DNA of 64,000 bases. It comes from Parashewanella sp965200795. GTDB lineage: Bacteria > Pseudomonadota > Gammaproteobacteria > Enterobacterales > Shewanellaceae. The position numbers were made by a program, and so were the translations under genes. The DNA lies in assembly GCA_965200795.1 (NCBI GenBank), contig CBDAVB010000028.1:25224-89223 (forward strand), read 5' to 3'. Below the pieces are notes generated by a model that saw only the letters and a list, made by a program, of their open reading frames with translations, made no database searches and was not told the DNA's origin. Shown here piece after piece: positions 54,273-63,868 of the stretch (position 1 is the stretch's first letter; each line of letters opens with the position of its first letter).

Positions 54273-55207
54273 TACGCTTTCCTTCCGATGCCGGTTTGCC
54301 CTTTAACGGTCGAAGTCACCTGCTCCATACCTTCAAAAAAACCTTCCAGTTTTGCCACTTCTGCCGGCACCACGGAAACCCGCGAGTTTTCTAAAATAGC
54401 ACCGACCTGCTTAATGAACTGCTCCTTAAGCAGCATATTCATGGCTTCATTACCGCCCGCTTTTGCCAGAGCTTCTGAGATCATCGCCATGCCCCGTGCT
54501 TTGGCGTCAGCGATAATCGCGATTTCCTGCCCCGTACCTTTAGCCTCATTAATCCGTTTTTGCTTTTCACCCTCTGACAGGTTAATCGCTTCCTGGCGCT
54601 CTCCTTCAGACAGATTAATCGTCGCCGCTTTTTCGGCGTTGGCAAGCGTAATTTCCGCGCGCTTTTGGCGCTCTGCCTCCATCTGCTTTTCAAGGGTATG
54701 AATCACGTGATGTGAAGGTGAAATATTACGAATTTCATAACGCAGCACTTTAATGCCCCACGGCTCAGAAGCGATATCGATTTCACGTACAATCGACTCA
54801 TTCAGACTTTCGCGCTCAGAAAAGGTTTTACTCAACGTCAGCTTGCCGATTTCAGAGCGCATAGTGGTTTGCGCCAGGTTCACGGCGGCGCGGCGGTAAT
54901 CTTCAATGCCGTAGCTCGCGAGGCGTCCGTCCATGACTTTCAGGTAGACTAAACCATCCACTTCAAGCTGAATGTTGTCCTTAGAGATACAGCTTTGTGT
55001 CGGAACGTCCAGCACTTGCTCGCAGGTATCGTGCTTATAAGCCGCGCGATCTAAGAACGGGACTAAAAAGTGAAAACCGGGTTGTAATACGGCTCTGAAT
55101 TTTCCCAAACGCTCAATAACGGCCACCTCTCGCATCGGCACCACCAGCATGAGCTTGTAAATTATAAACAGAAAAATCAGAATTATGATGGTTGGGGTTA
55201 GTAACAT
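54272..55207 (-). CDS. SPFH-domain (stomatin/QmcA-like) membrane protein 1
   Basis: A 311-residue paralogue of the next gene. N-terminal helix (IIILIFLFIIYKLMLVV), SPFH domain (REVAVIERLGKFRAVLQPGF, NLAQTTMRSEIGKLTLSKTF) and a heptad-rich tail with repeated NLSEGERQEAINLSEGEKQ. It lies 5 bp downstream of nfeD. NfeD plus SPFH pairs are widespread; NfeD is thought to partner or process the scaffold. Confidence 0.91.
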   Translation of the reverse strand: MLLTPTIIILIFLFIIYKLMLVVPMREVAVIERLGKFRAVLQPGFHFLVPFLDRAAYKHDTCEQVLDVPTQSCISKDNIQLEVDGLVYLKVMDGRLASYGIEDYRRAAVNLAQTTMRSEIGKLTLSKTFSERESLNESIVREIDIASEPWGIKVLRYEIRNISPSHHVIHTLEKQMEAERQKRAEITLANAEKAATINLSEGERQEAINLSEGEKQKRINEAKGTGQEIAIIADAKARGMAMISEALAKAGGNEAMNMLLKEQFIKQVGAILENSRVSVVPAEVAKLEGFFEGMEQVTSTVKGQTGIGRKA

Positions 55208-55212
55208 ATATT

Positions 55213-55674
55213 TTATTCCTTTTCTTCATTTCTCTCGACCACAAAAGCGATGTTCTGCTGACAAATGATCCTCACGATTTCGCCGGCTTCGATTACGCGG
55301 CCGTCCGCCACCGCCGGCCAGTCCGAGCCCTGAAAATGAATCCGTCCCTGTTTCTCACCGGGGCCGATGGTTTCTTTTACCTCAGCGACCTGACCGTACA
55401 GGTCAACGGCCTCATCGGTATTATCCACATGTGAATCACCGCCGATCAGCTTTTGGGTTAAGCCTCTGAAACCTAAAAGCAGTACAATGGAGGTGATAAA
55501 CCAAACCGTCAGGCTCTGGCTGATCCCCTCAACGATGCCGCCCCAGAGTAAACTTGATACCACAATACAGGCCGCGCCCAGCAGAATCACAATACCTCCG
55601 GGTAAAATGATTTCAGCCAATATCAGAAATAATCCGATAACGGCCCACACAACGGCGGGATCTGACATACTCAT
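55213..55674 (-). CDS. NfeD-family membrane protein
   Basis: A 153-residue protein with three to four hydrophobic helices (VVWAVIGLFLILAEIILPGG is the first) and a C-terminal OB-fold NfeD domain (DLYGQVAEVKETIGPGEKQG, then WPAVADG and GEIVRI). The ATG at 55674 follows AAGGA by 6 nt, better than an upstream TTG. It is first in the nfeD-SPFH-SPFH operon. The group II intron lies just upstream. Confidence 0.9.
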   Translation of the reverse strand: MSMSDPAVVWAVIGLFLILAEIILPGGIVILLGAACIVVSSLLWGGIVEGISQSLTVWFITSIVLLLGFRGLTQKLIGGDSHVDNTDEAVDLYGQVAEVKETIGPGEKQGRIHFQGSDWPAVADGRVIEAGEIVRIICQQNIAFVVERNEEKE

Positions 55675-55757
55675 TTTCAATCCTTGATGACCCTATCTTG
55701 TACATGGTTTATACATCCGCAGACATAATATGTCAACCAACGGCGAAATAAGGCAAA

Positions 55758-57851
55758 ATCGAGTAGGGTGAGGCGTTAATGCCCCATCCCTCTCACAGAA
55801 CCGTACGTACGGGTCTCGTATACGGCTCCTGCTTAATTTTATTTGTACTCTATTATTTTGTACTGAGCACATAGCCCGTCCGTACTTCTTCAAGACTGTA
55901 TAGCCCCATCTCTGTAAACCATTTATTCGGCATCGAATAGTGAGCTAGCGGACTCTTTGAGTTCTTCCACCGTCTCATATGGATATACTTAAATGGTGGC
56001 TTAAAGCCAAGCTGCTTCAGTCTCCTATGTAACCTTTTCGGTTTTTTCCATAGTCGCAGTTGAATACTTCTCAGTCTTCGTCTTAGCCATGTGGCTAGTT
56101 TCTTGAATTCACTACCAACATTCGCTATTCGAAAGTATTGACTAAACCCTCTTAATTTCGGATTTAACTCTTGTATCACTCGTTGCAGTGGCTTGCCACC
56201 ATTGCGCTTAGTGAGAGCTTTTAGCTGCGCTTTGAAGCTATTCAGCTTCTTGGATTGGATGGTCGTGTATTTACTGCCAATCTCTACTCCGAGAAACTTT
56301 ACCCCATCATCACTATGCGTAATATGGGTTTTACTTCGATTTACCGTCAACTTTAAGTCTTTTTCGAGTAGATTTGTCGCTTGCTTCAAGGCGTTTTCTG
56401 CACCTTTGCGGCTGCGACACAATATCAGGATATCGTCGGCATACCTGACCAGTCGATGGTTTCGACGTTTCATCTCTTGGTCAAAGGCATCAAGGTAGAT
56501 GTTCGCTATCAGCGGACTGATCACCCCGCCTTGCGGACTTCCTGTTACTGTTGCTTGCCAGTTGCCTTCTACAATGACTCCACTTTCAAGAAACAATTTT
56601 ATCAACTTTAAGATGCTGCCATCTTTTACCCTTTTGCTTATGCTCGATAAGATTAACTCTTGGTCGAGTAAGTCAAAGCATTTGGATAAATCCATATCCA
56701 CCACATGTTTTAAATCATATTGACGAATAAACATCGTGGCTTTATTAATGGCATCGTGACAGCTTCTATTAGGTCGATATCCATAGCTTGACGGATGGAA
56801 CTGCTCTTCAAATATCGGACTCAGTATATCGTTTAGGCACTGTTGTACGATTCGGTCTCGAACTGTTGGTATACCAAGCTTTCTCACTCCACCGTCATCT
56901 TTCGGGATTTCTGCCCGTTTGACGGCTGAAGGCCGGTATTGCTTGGTTTTAAGTTCGATAAGAAGTTTATCAAGTTCATTGCTCAGATTTGAAGCGAATT
57001 GCTCTAAGCTCTGCTCATCTATACCAGCAGCGCCTTTGGCTCTCCAAACTTTCTTAAATCCGTCGTACAGTGCTTCCTTATTGAGTAAGCGACCGTACAG
57101 GCTGTAATGAACTCTCATTGACTCCTCTGTGTGCGTTGTTTGGGTTCAGTTTCATGTTTTCATCAGTTGGTATATTTCATTCAGCGTCAACGCCTTCTAG
57201 CACTTGGCAATATACTTTGATATTAACTGAATTACTCCCATGTACGGTTTCTGTCTCCAGAGCCATTATTCCTAGTGGCTCCAGTCGGAATTACCTCACT
57301 CGCTAAAGTGATTTTCTATACCTGTGAAAAAAAAATCCTGTCCATCACAAGCTTCAATTAAGCTTCACCCCTTCGCCGACATCAAGGCTTTTGGCTATTG
57401 ATGTCGCCAATGAACTACATCACTGGTCAATCCAGTTTTACCCTCCACACCATTACTGGCTTTCATCGGCTGGATTTTACTCACTACTACGGGCTCATCT
57501 GCCACCTCGCACCAACTTTTATCTTGAGTTTCCTCTTGTATAAAAGTTTCTGGTTGATTCCGGATTTGGTGTCAGGCTTCCCCAGTTACTGCACTGGCTC
57601 CCTGTTAGAAATTCCACCCTCAATCACATGATAGAGTTGACTGAGTATATGGCGTTGCGCTATTTCGCACGCTTACCTCTCTACCTTGCCGAATCAGGTT
57701 CGCTTTCGCTGTGTACCTCTAACTTCCTATGGCTTCCTTCAGACCCTGCCGTTAGCCAACAACGCCCTTGCCATTCAGATTATCTTCCCCTCAGTCAGGG
57801 TGATACAGACTTCTTTCAATCTGTCGGGTTTGCCAGCTTCGCTGGGCAAAC
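55758..57851 (-). mobile_element. Group II intron (IIC-like), ~2.1 kb
   Basis: The minus strand from ~57851 carries a structured 5' region, the maturase gene and a 3' domain V at 55794-55828 (GAGCCGTATACGAGACCCGT, then ACGTACGGTTCTGTGA), followed by a domain VI-like stem ending near 55758. Insertion directly after the T-run of the udp terminator, and a maturase without endonuclease domain, are hallmarks of bacterial class C introns. The exact 5' splice site (GTTTGCCC at 57851) departs from GUGYG and is tentative. Confidence 0.8.
55853..57118 (-). CDS. ltrA: Group II intron reverse transcriptase/maturase
   Basis: A 421-residue intron-encoded protein needed for splicing and mobility. RT motifs include KRAEIPKDDGGVRKLGIPTV, SYGYRPNRSCHDAI, VDMDLSKCFD, TGSPQGGVISPLIANIYL and the catalytic RYADDILILC. 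A maturase X domain follows (RGFSQYFRIANVGSEFKKL, WLRRRLRSIQLRLWKKPKRL). No HNH endonuclease domain is present. The frame is intact. Confidence 0.95.
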   Translation of the reverse strand: MRVHYSLYGRLLNKEALYDGFKKVWRAKGAAGIDEQSLEQFASNLSNELDKLLIELKTKQYRPSAVKRAEIPKDDGGVRKLGIPTVRDRIVQQCLNDILSPIFEEQFHPSSYGYRPNRSCHDAINKATMFIRQYDLKHVVDMDLSKCFDLLDQELILSSISKRVKDGSILKLIKLFLESGVIVEGNWQATVTGSPQGGVISPLIANIYLDAFDQEMKRRNHRLVRYADDILILCRSRKGAENALKQATNLLEKDLKLTVNRSKTHITHSDDGVKFLGVEIGSKYTTIQSKKLNSFKAQLKALTKRNGGKPLQRVIQELNPKLRGFSQYFRIANVGSEFKKLATWLRRRLRSIQLRLWKKPKRLHRRLKQLGFKPPFKYIHMRRWKNSKSPLAHYSMPNKWFTEMGLYSLEEVRTGYVLSTK

Positions 57852-57877
57852 AAAAAGAGCAGGCTTCCTGCCTGCTC
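57852..57877 (-). terminator. Terminator of udp
   Basis: GAGCAGGC / GCCTGCTC stem (57857-57877) with T5 on the minus strand, 30 bp after the udp stop. The group II intron begins immediately after it. Confidence 0.88.
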
Positions 57878-57906
57878 AGTCTTGCTATAACACTGTGTGA
57901 TTTTTA

Positions 57907-58662
57907 TTAAATCAACTGCTTAGCTGCCGCTACTACGATGCTTACGGCATTCTCTTCAGTTTTCTTCATCGCCGCTTCATCGGGGATCTCTTGCTGAGTA
58001 CGGTTAACAATCACACCAGCCACGCAAGCGGCACGCCAGCCTTGAGAAGCGCACATGGTCAGCAGCGTGGCTGATTCCATTTCATAGTTAAGAACGCCGA
58101 GATGTTGCCACTCTTTCATTGAGCCGGCAAAACGTCGGGTTACACGTCCGCTTACCGTATCGTAACGTTCCTGACCCGGATAGAAGGTATCTGAAGACGC
58201 CGTGATACCTACGTGAGGCTCAACACCCGCGTCACGACAAGCGTCAACCATTGCGGTCGTGCAGTTAAAATCCGCGACGGCAGGATATTCCATCGGGGCG
58301 AAATGTAAGCTGGCGCCGTCCAGACGGACAGACGCTTGCGTTACTATCACGTCACCGACGTTCACGTTTTCCTGAATCGCGCCGGTGGTACCGACACGTA
58401 AGAAAGCCGTAACGCCTAACTGCGCTAACTCTTCTACCGCTATCGACGTTGAAGGGCCGCCGATACCCGTTGAACAAACTACAACGGCTTTACCGTCGAT
58501 GTAACCTAAATAACTGGTATATTCACGGTGACTGGCTAAAAATTTAGGATCATCCATCAACTCGGCGATGCGTTTTACACGCTCCGGATCGCCCGGTACG
58601 ATGGCTAACGCCGCGCCATTGAGCATTGCTTTAGTCAAACCTAGATGAAATACATCAGACAT
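57907..58662 (-). CDS. udp: Uridine phosphorylase
   Basis: A 251-residue NP-I family phosphorylase cleaving uridine to uracil and ribose-1-phosphate. Family motifs are FHLGLTKAMLNGAALAIVPG at the N-terminus, CSTGIGGPSTSIAVEEL, FLRVGTTGAIQ and YEMESATLLTMC with the ribose-binding EMES. Length matches E. coli Udp. It is monocistronic. Confidence 0.96.
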   Translation of the reverse strand: MSDVFHLGLTKAMLNGAALAIVPGDPERVKRIAELMDDPKFLASHREYTSYLGYIDGKAVVVCSTGIGGPSTSIAVEELAQLGVTAFLRVGTTGAIQENVNVGDVIVTQASVRLDGASLHFAPMEYPAVADFNCTTAMVDACRDAGVEPHVGITASSDTFYPGQERYDTVSGRVTRRFAGSMKEWQHLGVLNYEMESATLLTMCASQGWRAACVAGVIVNRTQQEIPDEAAMKKTEENAVSIVVAAAKQLI

Positions 58663-58750
58663 TTGAAACCCCTATGTTTAATTTTTTGTTAATTTTTTAA
58701 ATATCCGTCAGTACTTTAACTCAGGTTCGCATCAAATAGGGTTAACTGGA

Positions 58751-59215
58751 TCACAATCCGCCGGATCCATTTCTCAGCAACATATTACAATGAGCAATCC
58801 CGTCTTCTGAATAGATGTCTGAATGCTTTTCAAATCCCGGTGATTGATAAAATCGCAGCAGATATTCCTGCGCGCTGATTTGAATATCCTGCCGCGGCCA
58901 CCGTTGTTTAATTGTGTTTATTGAAGTTCGCATAATCTGTCCGGCAAGCCCTTTATTGCGATGCGCGGGATTCACCGCAACCCGGCCGATGCTGGGTTGC
59001 GGAAAACTTAGCGGCGGCGCTCTGGTGTAAGCCGTTAACTGTTTATCCTCGCTGATAAAAGCAATGTGCAGGGTTAGCGGGTGACGATCTTTTTCATCCG
59101 GATCAGCGTAAGCCGATTTTTGCTCAACCACAAACACGTCACAGCGCGGCTTTTATATGTCGTACAACTCATCGGTTGAGAGCTGTTTAAAGGTTTTGAT
59201 GACCCTTGTTATCAT
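58751..59215 (-). pseudogene. elaA: ElaA-type GNAT acetyltransferase with internal stop
   Basis: The full frame from the ATG at 59215 reads 20 residues (MITRVIKTFKQLSTDELYDI), then TAA at 59153-59155, then KPRCDVFVVEQKSAYADPDE and a complete GNAT domain (GRVAVNPAHRNKGLAGQIM). Family members have LxLR at the stop, so a Leu codon probably became TAA. The ATG overlaps the deacetylase stop (ATGA), confirming the original start and an operon. A downstream GTG/ATG might still give a shortened 128-residue product from 59137. Confidence 0.82.
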
Positions 59216-60258
59216 TCTTCTATCCATTCACCATTCAGCTTTGGCTTCACCCAGGCATGGGAAAACCAGTAATAACCGGATTGCGTTTTACTCGGCGCGG
59301 TGCAGTTGTAACGAAAACGTCCCGCCGGCATCGCTTGTGCGGCCCGCACTTCAAAGGTATCTTTAGCTATCCAGTCCGGCTTTTGAGCGCCCTGCCCGGT
59401 AATAAAGCACATTACTTGTGAGGCGGTGATATCTTTCATATCCAGCGTCAGGGTTAACTTAGGCCGGGTTTCACCGGCCGCAAGCTGGGGATTGATCGGC
59501 ATTTGTTTTAACACCGGCATATTTAAGCTGGAAAACTTCAACTTTAACGCCGGCAAGCGGGCGTAAACCCCCGCGATCGGGAATCTGGCTAACGCCCGCG
59601 GATCTGAATACGGCCCGACAGCGCCGGATTGCTGACCAACGGCACTGTAACCCAGTGACTTAAGTAACCCCATTAAGTCGGTATTGTATTCGCCGTAGGG
59701 GTAAGCCAGCACTTTATGGTTTTGACCGGTATGCCGCTTAATCAGCGTTTCTGTTTGTTCAATATTCCGCTGTATTCTTGCTAACCACTGCGTTTTAGTC
59801 TCACCGTTAACGCGGCGGATAAGGTGTTCATGCCCGTAACTGTGATTCATAATCTCAGCGCCTTCACCGGCGATTTTGCTGATGTCACGCCAACTCATCA
59901 TTTTGCGGTAGTTTTGTTTAATCGGCTTGACCGCGATAAACACGGCATAGGGAAAACCGTGTTTTTTTAAAATAGGACGCGCATTTTCAAAGGTACTTTT
60001 ATAACCGTCATCAAAGGTGATGGCGATGGTTTTCCGGGGTAACGGTCGCTGGTTTTTTAGGGCTGAAATTAATTCGGACAAAGGAATAACATGGTAACGG
60101 TTATCCGCCAGATACCGCATCTGATCGGCAAACCGGCTCGGAGTTACGCTGGTGACGGCTGGGGATTCGGTATCCACATGATGGTATTGAATGATCACGG
60201 CGCTTTTTACCGGAAGTACAAACAATAGTAGACTAAAGCATATAATTTTTTTGAGCAT
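59212..60258 (-). CDS. Polysaccharide deacetylase
   Basis: A 348-residue exported NodB-type deacetylase. The signal peptide (MLKKIICFSLLLFVLPVKSA) precedes the NodB core with TFDDGYKSTFENA (catalytic and metal Asp pair), NHSYGHEHL (HSxxH-type metal ligands) and LAYPYGEYNTDL. A C-terminal beta domain follows. The active-site residues look complete. It overlaps the elaA pseudogene by 4 bp and diverges from the MATE gene. The substrate, probably a GlcNAc polymer, is not defined. Confidence 0.88.
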   Translation of the reverse strand: MLKKIICFSLLLFVLPVKSAVIIQYHHVDTESPAVTSVTPSRFADQMRYLADNRYHVIPLSELISALKNQRPLPRKTIAITFDDGYKSTFENARPILKKHGFPYAVFIAVKPIKQNYRKMMSWRDISKIAGEGAEIMNHSYGHEHLIRRVNGETKTQWLARIQRNIEQTETLIKRHTGQNHKVLAYPYGEYNTDLMGLLKSLGYSAVGQQSGAVGPYSDPRALARFPIAGVYARLPALKLKFSSLNMPVLKQMPINPQLAAGETRPKLTLTLDMKDITASQVMCFITGQGAQKPDWIAKDTFEVRAAQAMPAGRFRYNCTAPSKTQSGYYWFSHAWVKPKLNGEWIEE

Positions 60259-60271
60259 CTTCTTTTCCTGT

Positions 60272-61609
60272 ATGAGCCGACTGAGATTTTTATTTTCAAA
60301 GCAACAACATCACCGACTCTGGTCGTTAGCCGTTCCGATCATCATTTCCAATATCAGCGTACCGCTCATCGGGCTGATTGATACCGCCATGATAGGCCAT
60401 TTGTCTGCCGCTTATTATTTAGGAGGCGTTGCTTTAGGGTCAACCATTATCAGCGTGATGGCCTGGCTGCTCGGTTTTTTAAGAATGTCGACCACGGGTC
60501 TCACGGCACAGGCGAACGGTAAACAAGATCAACACGCGTCTTTTAGCGTACTCATTCAGGGAATGTTTGTCGCGGTGGTCTTAGCCAGCGTCATCGTCAT
60601 ATTCCGATCGCCCGTTATCAATACCGCAATCTGGTTTGCCGACGCCAGTGAAGAAGTCATTTTTTTCTGCAGACAATATGTGGCGATTCGCATTTGGTCA
60701 TTACCGTTCGTATTACTCAACTTAGTGATGCTCGGCTGGCTGCTGGGCCAGCGGCTGTCGAAAGTCGCCATGTGGCAGGTGATCATCGCCAGCATCATCA
60801 ATCTGCTGCTGGATATCTGGTTTATTCTGATTTTAGACTGGAAAGTGGCGGGCGCCGCCTGGGCCTCTGTGATAGCCGATGTCTCGGCTTTTACAGTGAT
60901 ACTCACTATCGTATTAAAGCAATGTAATAAACTGCCGGGCAATATCGTCAGCCAGTGGAAAGGAGTATTGACGCAAGCGGGCTATGCTCGTTTACTGCGG
61001 CTTAACACCGATATTTTTATTCGCAGTTTGTGCTTACAGCTGACACTGGCCTTTATGACCTTCTATGCCGCTAAATTTGGTGATAACGTGCTGGCGGCGA
61101 ACGCTATTTTACTCAACTTATTACTGCTGATTTCCTATGGGCTGGACGGCATCGCCTATTATGCCGAGGCTGAAGTCGGTAATGCCTACGGCAGTCAAAA
61201 CTGGAACCGACTGACTGATACCGTTTGGATGGCATGGTTCTGGTCAGGACTGGCGGCCATTTTGTCCGCCTTGATATTTTACGTTTTCGGTGAAACTGTC
61301 ATCGGGTGGATGACCGATGTCGCGCAGGTTCAGTCAACCGCCGGTCATTACTTAATGTGGTTAACATTAATGCCGCTTTGGGCTTACAGCAGTTATTTAT
61401 TTGACGGCGTTTATATCGGCGCCTCAAAAGGGGCGGCAATGCGAAACAGCATGCTTTTTTCTACATTCGTCATATTTTTCCCGACCTGGTACTTATTTCA
61501 AGGTTCGGATAACCACGCCCTGTGGGCGGCGTTGAGCGCGTTTATGCTCAGCCGGAGCCTGACACTGGGAATGCACTTTATCAGAACCAAAGGGCTGAGA
61601 TTTTCTTAG
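60272..61609 (+). CDS. dinF: MATE efflux transporter, DinF type
   Basis: A 445-residue protein with twelve hydrophobic helices in two MatE repeats. Family motifs are PLIGLIDTAMIGHLSAAYYL in helix 1-2 and LLISYGLDGIAYYAEAEVG in the second repeat. The ATG at 60272 is chosen because the longer frame would overlap the divergent deacetylase gene. A terminator overlaps the stop codon. Drug or metabolite/sodium antiport is inferred from the family; the dinF label rests on subfamily resemblance. Confidence 0.88.
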   Translation: MSRLRFLFSKQQHHRLWSLAVPIIISNISVPLIGLIDTAMIGHLSAAYYLGGVALGSTIISVMAWLLGFLRMSTTGLTAQANGKQDQHASFSVLIQGMFVAVVLASVIVIFRSPVINTAIWFADASEEVIFFCRQYVAIRIWSLPFVLLNLVMLGWLLGQRLSKVAMWQVIIASIINLLLDIWFILILDWKVAGAAWASVIADVSAFTVILTIVLKQCNKLPGNIVSQWKGVLTQAGYARLLRLNTDIFIRSLCLQLTLAFMTFYAAKFGDNVLAANAILLNLLLLISYGLDGIAYYAEAEVGNAYGSQNWNRLTDTVWMAWFWSGLAAILSALIFYVFGETVIGWMTDVAQVQSTAGHYLMWLTLMPLWAYSSYLFDGVYIGASKGAAMRNSMLFSTFVIFFPTWYLFQGSDNHALWAALSAFMLSRSLTLGMHFIRTKGLRFS

Positions 61610-61627
61610 CCCTTATCTGATTTTTAG
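61591..61627 (+). terminator. Terminator of the MATE gene
   Basis: AAGGGCT / AGCCCTT stem spanning the stop codon, followed by a T5 run at 61622. Confidence 0.6.
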
Positions 61628-62730
61628 TCGCGGTAACTCACCCGGTAAACCGCGTCGGCGAAATCATCAGAAACCAAAAGTGAGCCATCAGGCATATTGA
61701 GCACATCCACAGGCCGCCCGGTCACTTCGTTTTTAGCTCCCAGCCAACCGCTGACGAAGGGTCTGACCCGCGTAACTTTACTGCCGTTAACTGTTGCCGC
61801 CATAAGTCTGTAACCGACAGGCTCGCTGCGATTCCAGGAACCATGCTGCGCAATAATAATCTGATTCTGATATTGTTTCGGGAACTGTTTGCCGCGATAA
61901 AACGTCATTCCTAACGGTGCGACATGCGCTTGAAATTTGTAGGCCGGTTTGGTGAGATTTTTCGCAATGGCTTTGCCTGAGTAGTCAGGCGCGACAACGT
62001 TATCGCCATATACGTAAGGAAACCCGAAATCCTCCCCCTCATAAGACACACGGTTCAGTTCATCGGGAGGCGTGTCATCTCCCAGCCTGTCCTGACCGTT
62101 ATCAGTAAACCAAAGTGATTGAGTGTCAGGCTGCCAATCAAAACCAACGCTGTTTCGCACCCCTTTGGCTACGGTAACAGTGTTACCTCGGGCATCTATT
62201 CTGACGATAGTACCGAAAACGGGCTGCGTATCCCGGTAAAAACAGGTATTACAGGGCATACCTACGGCGGTATACATCTCACCTGACGGTGAAAACTTTA
62301 AGTATTTAAAGCCATGCCAGACTTTATCTGGAAACCGGCCGATCTCACCCGCTTTATTCGCCTTTATTCCGCCCGCTTCTCGACTGATATTGTAAATTCC
62401 GATCTTATCAAGTTCAGCGACATACAGTTTACCTTTTTGAAAAGCCACACCATTAGGATAATTAAGTCCGTCAATCAGAGTGACGACTTTCTCGGCATGA
62501 GTGTTATTTTTATCCGGTAATAATGCGTAAACCTTACTTTCTTTACGGCTGCCGACATAAACGATTCCGTGATCATCATTAGTCAGCTGTCTGGCTCCAT
62601 CGACGCCTTGAGCATAATAATCAATTTTAAATCCGTCCGGTAAAGAAAGCGGCACCGTCGGCTTTGCGTTTCCCTGTGTGTTTAGCATGAATAAAATGAA
62701 CGTGGCGCACAAGAGTTTATATAGTTTCAT
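61624..62730 (-). CDS. PQQ-type sugar dehydrogenase (sorbosone dehydrogenase family)
   Basis: A 368-residue exported six-bladed propeller. The signal peptide follows the ATG at 62730 (MKLYKLLCATFILFMLNTQG), which has GGAA upstream; a start at 62742 adds four residues. Family stretches are FKIDYYAQGVDGARQLTNDD, SVGFDWQPDTQSLWFTDNGQ, DELNRV and IIAQHGSWNRSEPVGYRL. Relatives oxidise aldose sugars or sorbosone with PQQ in the periplasm. The exact substrate is unknown. Confidence 0.85.
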   Translation of the reverse strand: MKLYKLLCATFILFMLNTQGNAKPTVPLSLPDGFKIDYYAQGVDGARQLTNDDHGIVYVGSRKESKVYALLPDKNNTHAEKVVTLIDGLNYPNGVAFQKGKLYVAELDKIGIYNISREAGGIKANKAGEIGRFPDKVWHGFKYLKFSPSGEMYTAVGMPCNTCFYRDTQPVFGTIVRIDARGNTVTVAKGVRNSVGFDWQPDTQSLWFTDNGQDRLGDDTPPDELNRVSYEGEDFGFPYVYGDNVVAPDYSGKAIAKNLTKPAYKFQAHVAPLGMTFYRGKQFPKQYQNQIIIAQHGSWNRSEPVGYRLMAATVNGSKVTRVRPFVSGWLGAKNEVTGRPVDVLNMPDGSLLVSDDFADAVYRVSYRD

Positions 62731-62742
62731 TTGAAGTTCCAT

Positions 62743-63270
62743 TACCGTTAACTTTTATCCGGACTTGTTCGTATAACAGCAAAAAACATACGATCTTTCA
62801 ATGAGTTTTATCACCTTTGCGGCGAACAGAGAGTGATCAATTAAAACAGATACTGTTGATTTTAAGAAGAAATTCAATATTAAAGTGAGATCTGATTAAA
62901 GCTAAAACCGAAAATAAACCGCCTGAACCGTATTTTGATCAGTGAACGGACAATTAACCGCATTTCACTCACCGAAGCCTTTCAGTTTGCCCGCGTGAAA
63001 AAGCATCAGATAAGTAACTGACAATAAGTTTTTTGATATTTTCGGCGTTCAAATTAACTGCTCTGCAAGGCGCTCTCGCCAAGTAATACCGGCGGTCTTT
63101 CAGGCATGAGTAACGCCGCAGAGCGCTTAAGGCGGGCGTCAGGGAAGAGATTACCCCCGGAGAGTGAACCGCGGCATCCCTGACTCAACGTTGACTTCAT
63201 CTAAAATGAACTATTTTTCAACAAAACTCGTAACTATTCTTTGTGGTAAACATTTATTCAGGAGAGAGTG
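62743..63270. repeat. Intergenic region with copy 2 of the ~126-bp dispersed repeat
   Basis: The repeat occupies 63024-63150 and matches 36055-36180 in the same orientation. In this copy GCGCTCT and AGAGCGC form the stem. The rest has no gene; the end holds AGGAGAG before the DUF6482 start. Confidence 0.65.
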
Positions 63271-63564
63271 ATGTTAAAAGGAATTACTGAGCAACACTTA
63301 CGGGACAGAAGGTTAGTACCCGCGATTATTTGCACCGCCGATTGTTATCATTATCTCGTCGGCGCTAAAGATGAGTCCGGCATGTTTTATAACGTATTTT
63401 CCGAGGATGAAAAGCGTCCTTTATTCAAAACGTCATTAGATCAGGCAAAGAGAGCTTTAAAATCGCAAGGTATCAAACAAGTTCTGGTTGAAATGCAAAC
63501 CCCCTACGATGAGATGGTAGGTCTGCAAGCGTCCAGTACCGTTGTTACCCTGGAAACTCTGTAA
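63271..63564 (+). CDS. DUF6482-family small protein
   Basis: A 97-residue protein whose ATG at 63271 is preceded by AGGAGAG; the overlapping GTG at 63268 is less likely. The middle YHYLVGAKDESGMFYNVFSE and the following KTSLDQAKRALKSQGI fit short conserved proteins of Shewanella and Vibrio labelled DUF6482. It is cytoplasmic, with no catalytic motif visible. Function is unknown. Confidence 0.65.
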   Translation: MLKGITEQHLRDRRLVPAIICTADCYHYLVGAKDESGMFYNVFSEDEKRPLFKTSLDQAKRALKSQGIKQVLVEMQTPYDEMVGLQASSTVVTLETL

Positions 63565-63868
63565 ATATTCACAATTGAAGGGCATGCTCCTTGATGCCTG
63601 CTTTTTACCGGTAAGGGATGCAGCACAAAGACCGTACCTGCTACGCCGTCACTCCGGCGCGGGCGGGAAAATGCCGCCGCTGCGTTGAAAGCCGGTTGTG
63701 TATGGCGGGCGAAGCGACTAGCCGGTCGCCTTCGGTGAATTTGGCAAGAGCGGCTGACCGGCTTACAAAACTGTCGTTATTTCATTCCTGGCTTCGCAGG
63801 CAGGAGAAATGAGGCGCTGAAATTTAAACTGGTATCTCCTGAACTGTGATATCCCTGAGAAGAGTACT
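63565..63868. repeat. Intergenic region with repeat-family sequence
   Basis: GC-rich inverted segments occur at 63655-63760, such as GCCGGT / ACCGGC. ACAAAACTGTCGTTATTTCA then TTCCTGGCTTCGCAGG at 63768-63804 relates to the repeat near 41820. A 64-codon open frame here shows no protein character. Confidence 0.45.

Noticed and set aside
63618..63812. 64-codon ORF near the right end
   Set aside because: It lies in repeat-derived GC-rich palindromic DNA and has no protein-like pattern or ribosome binding site.
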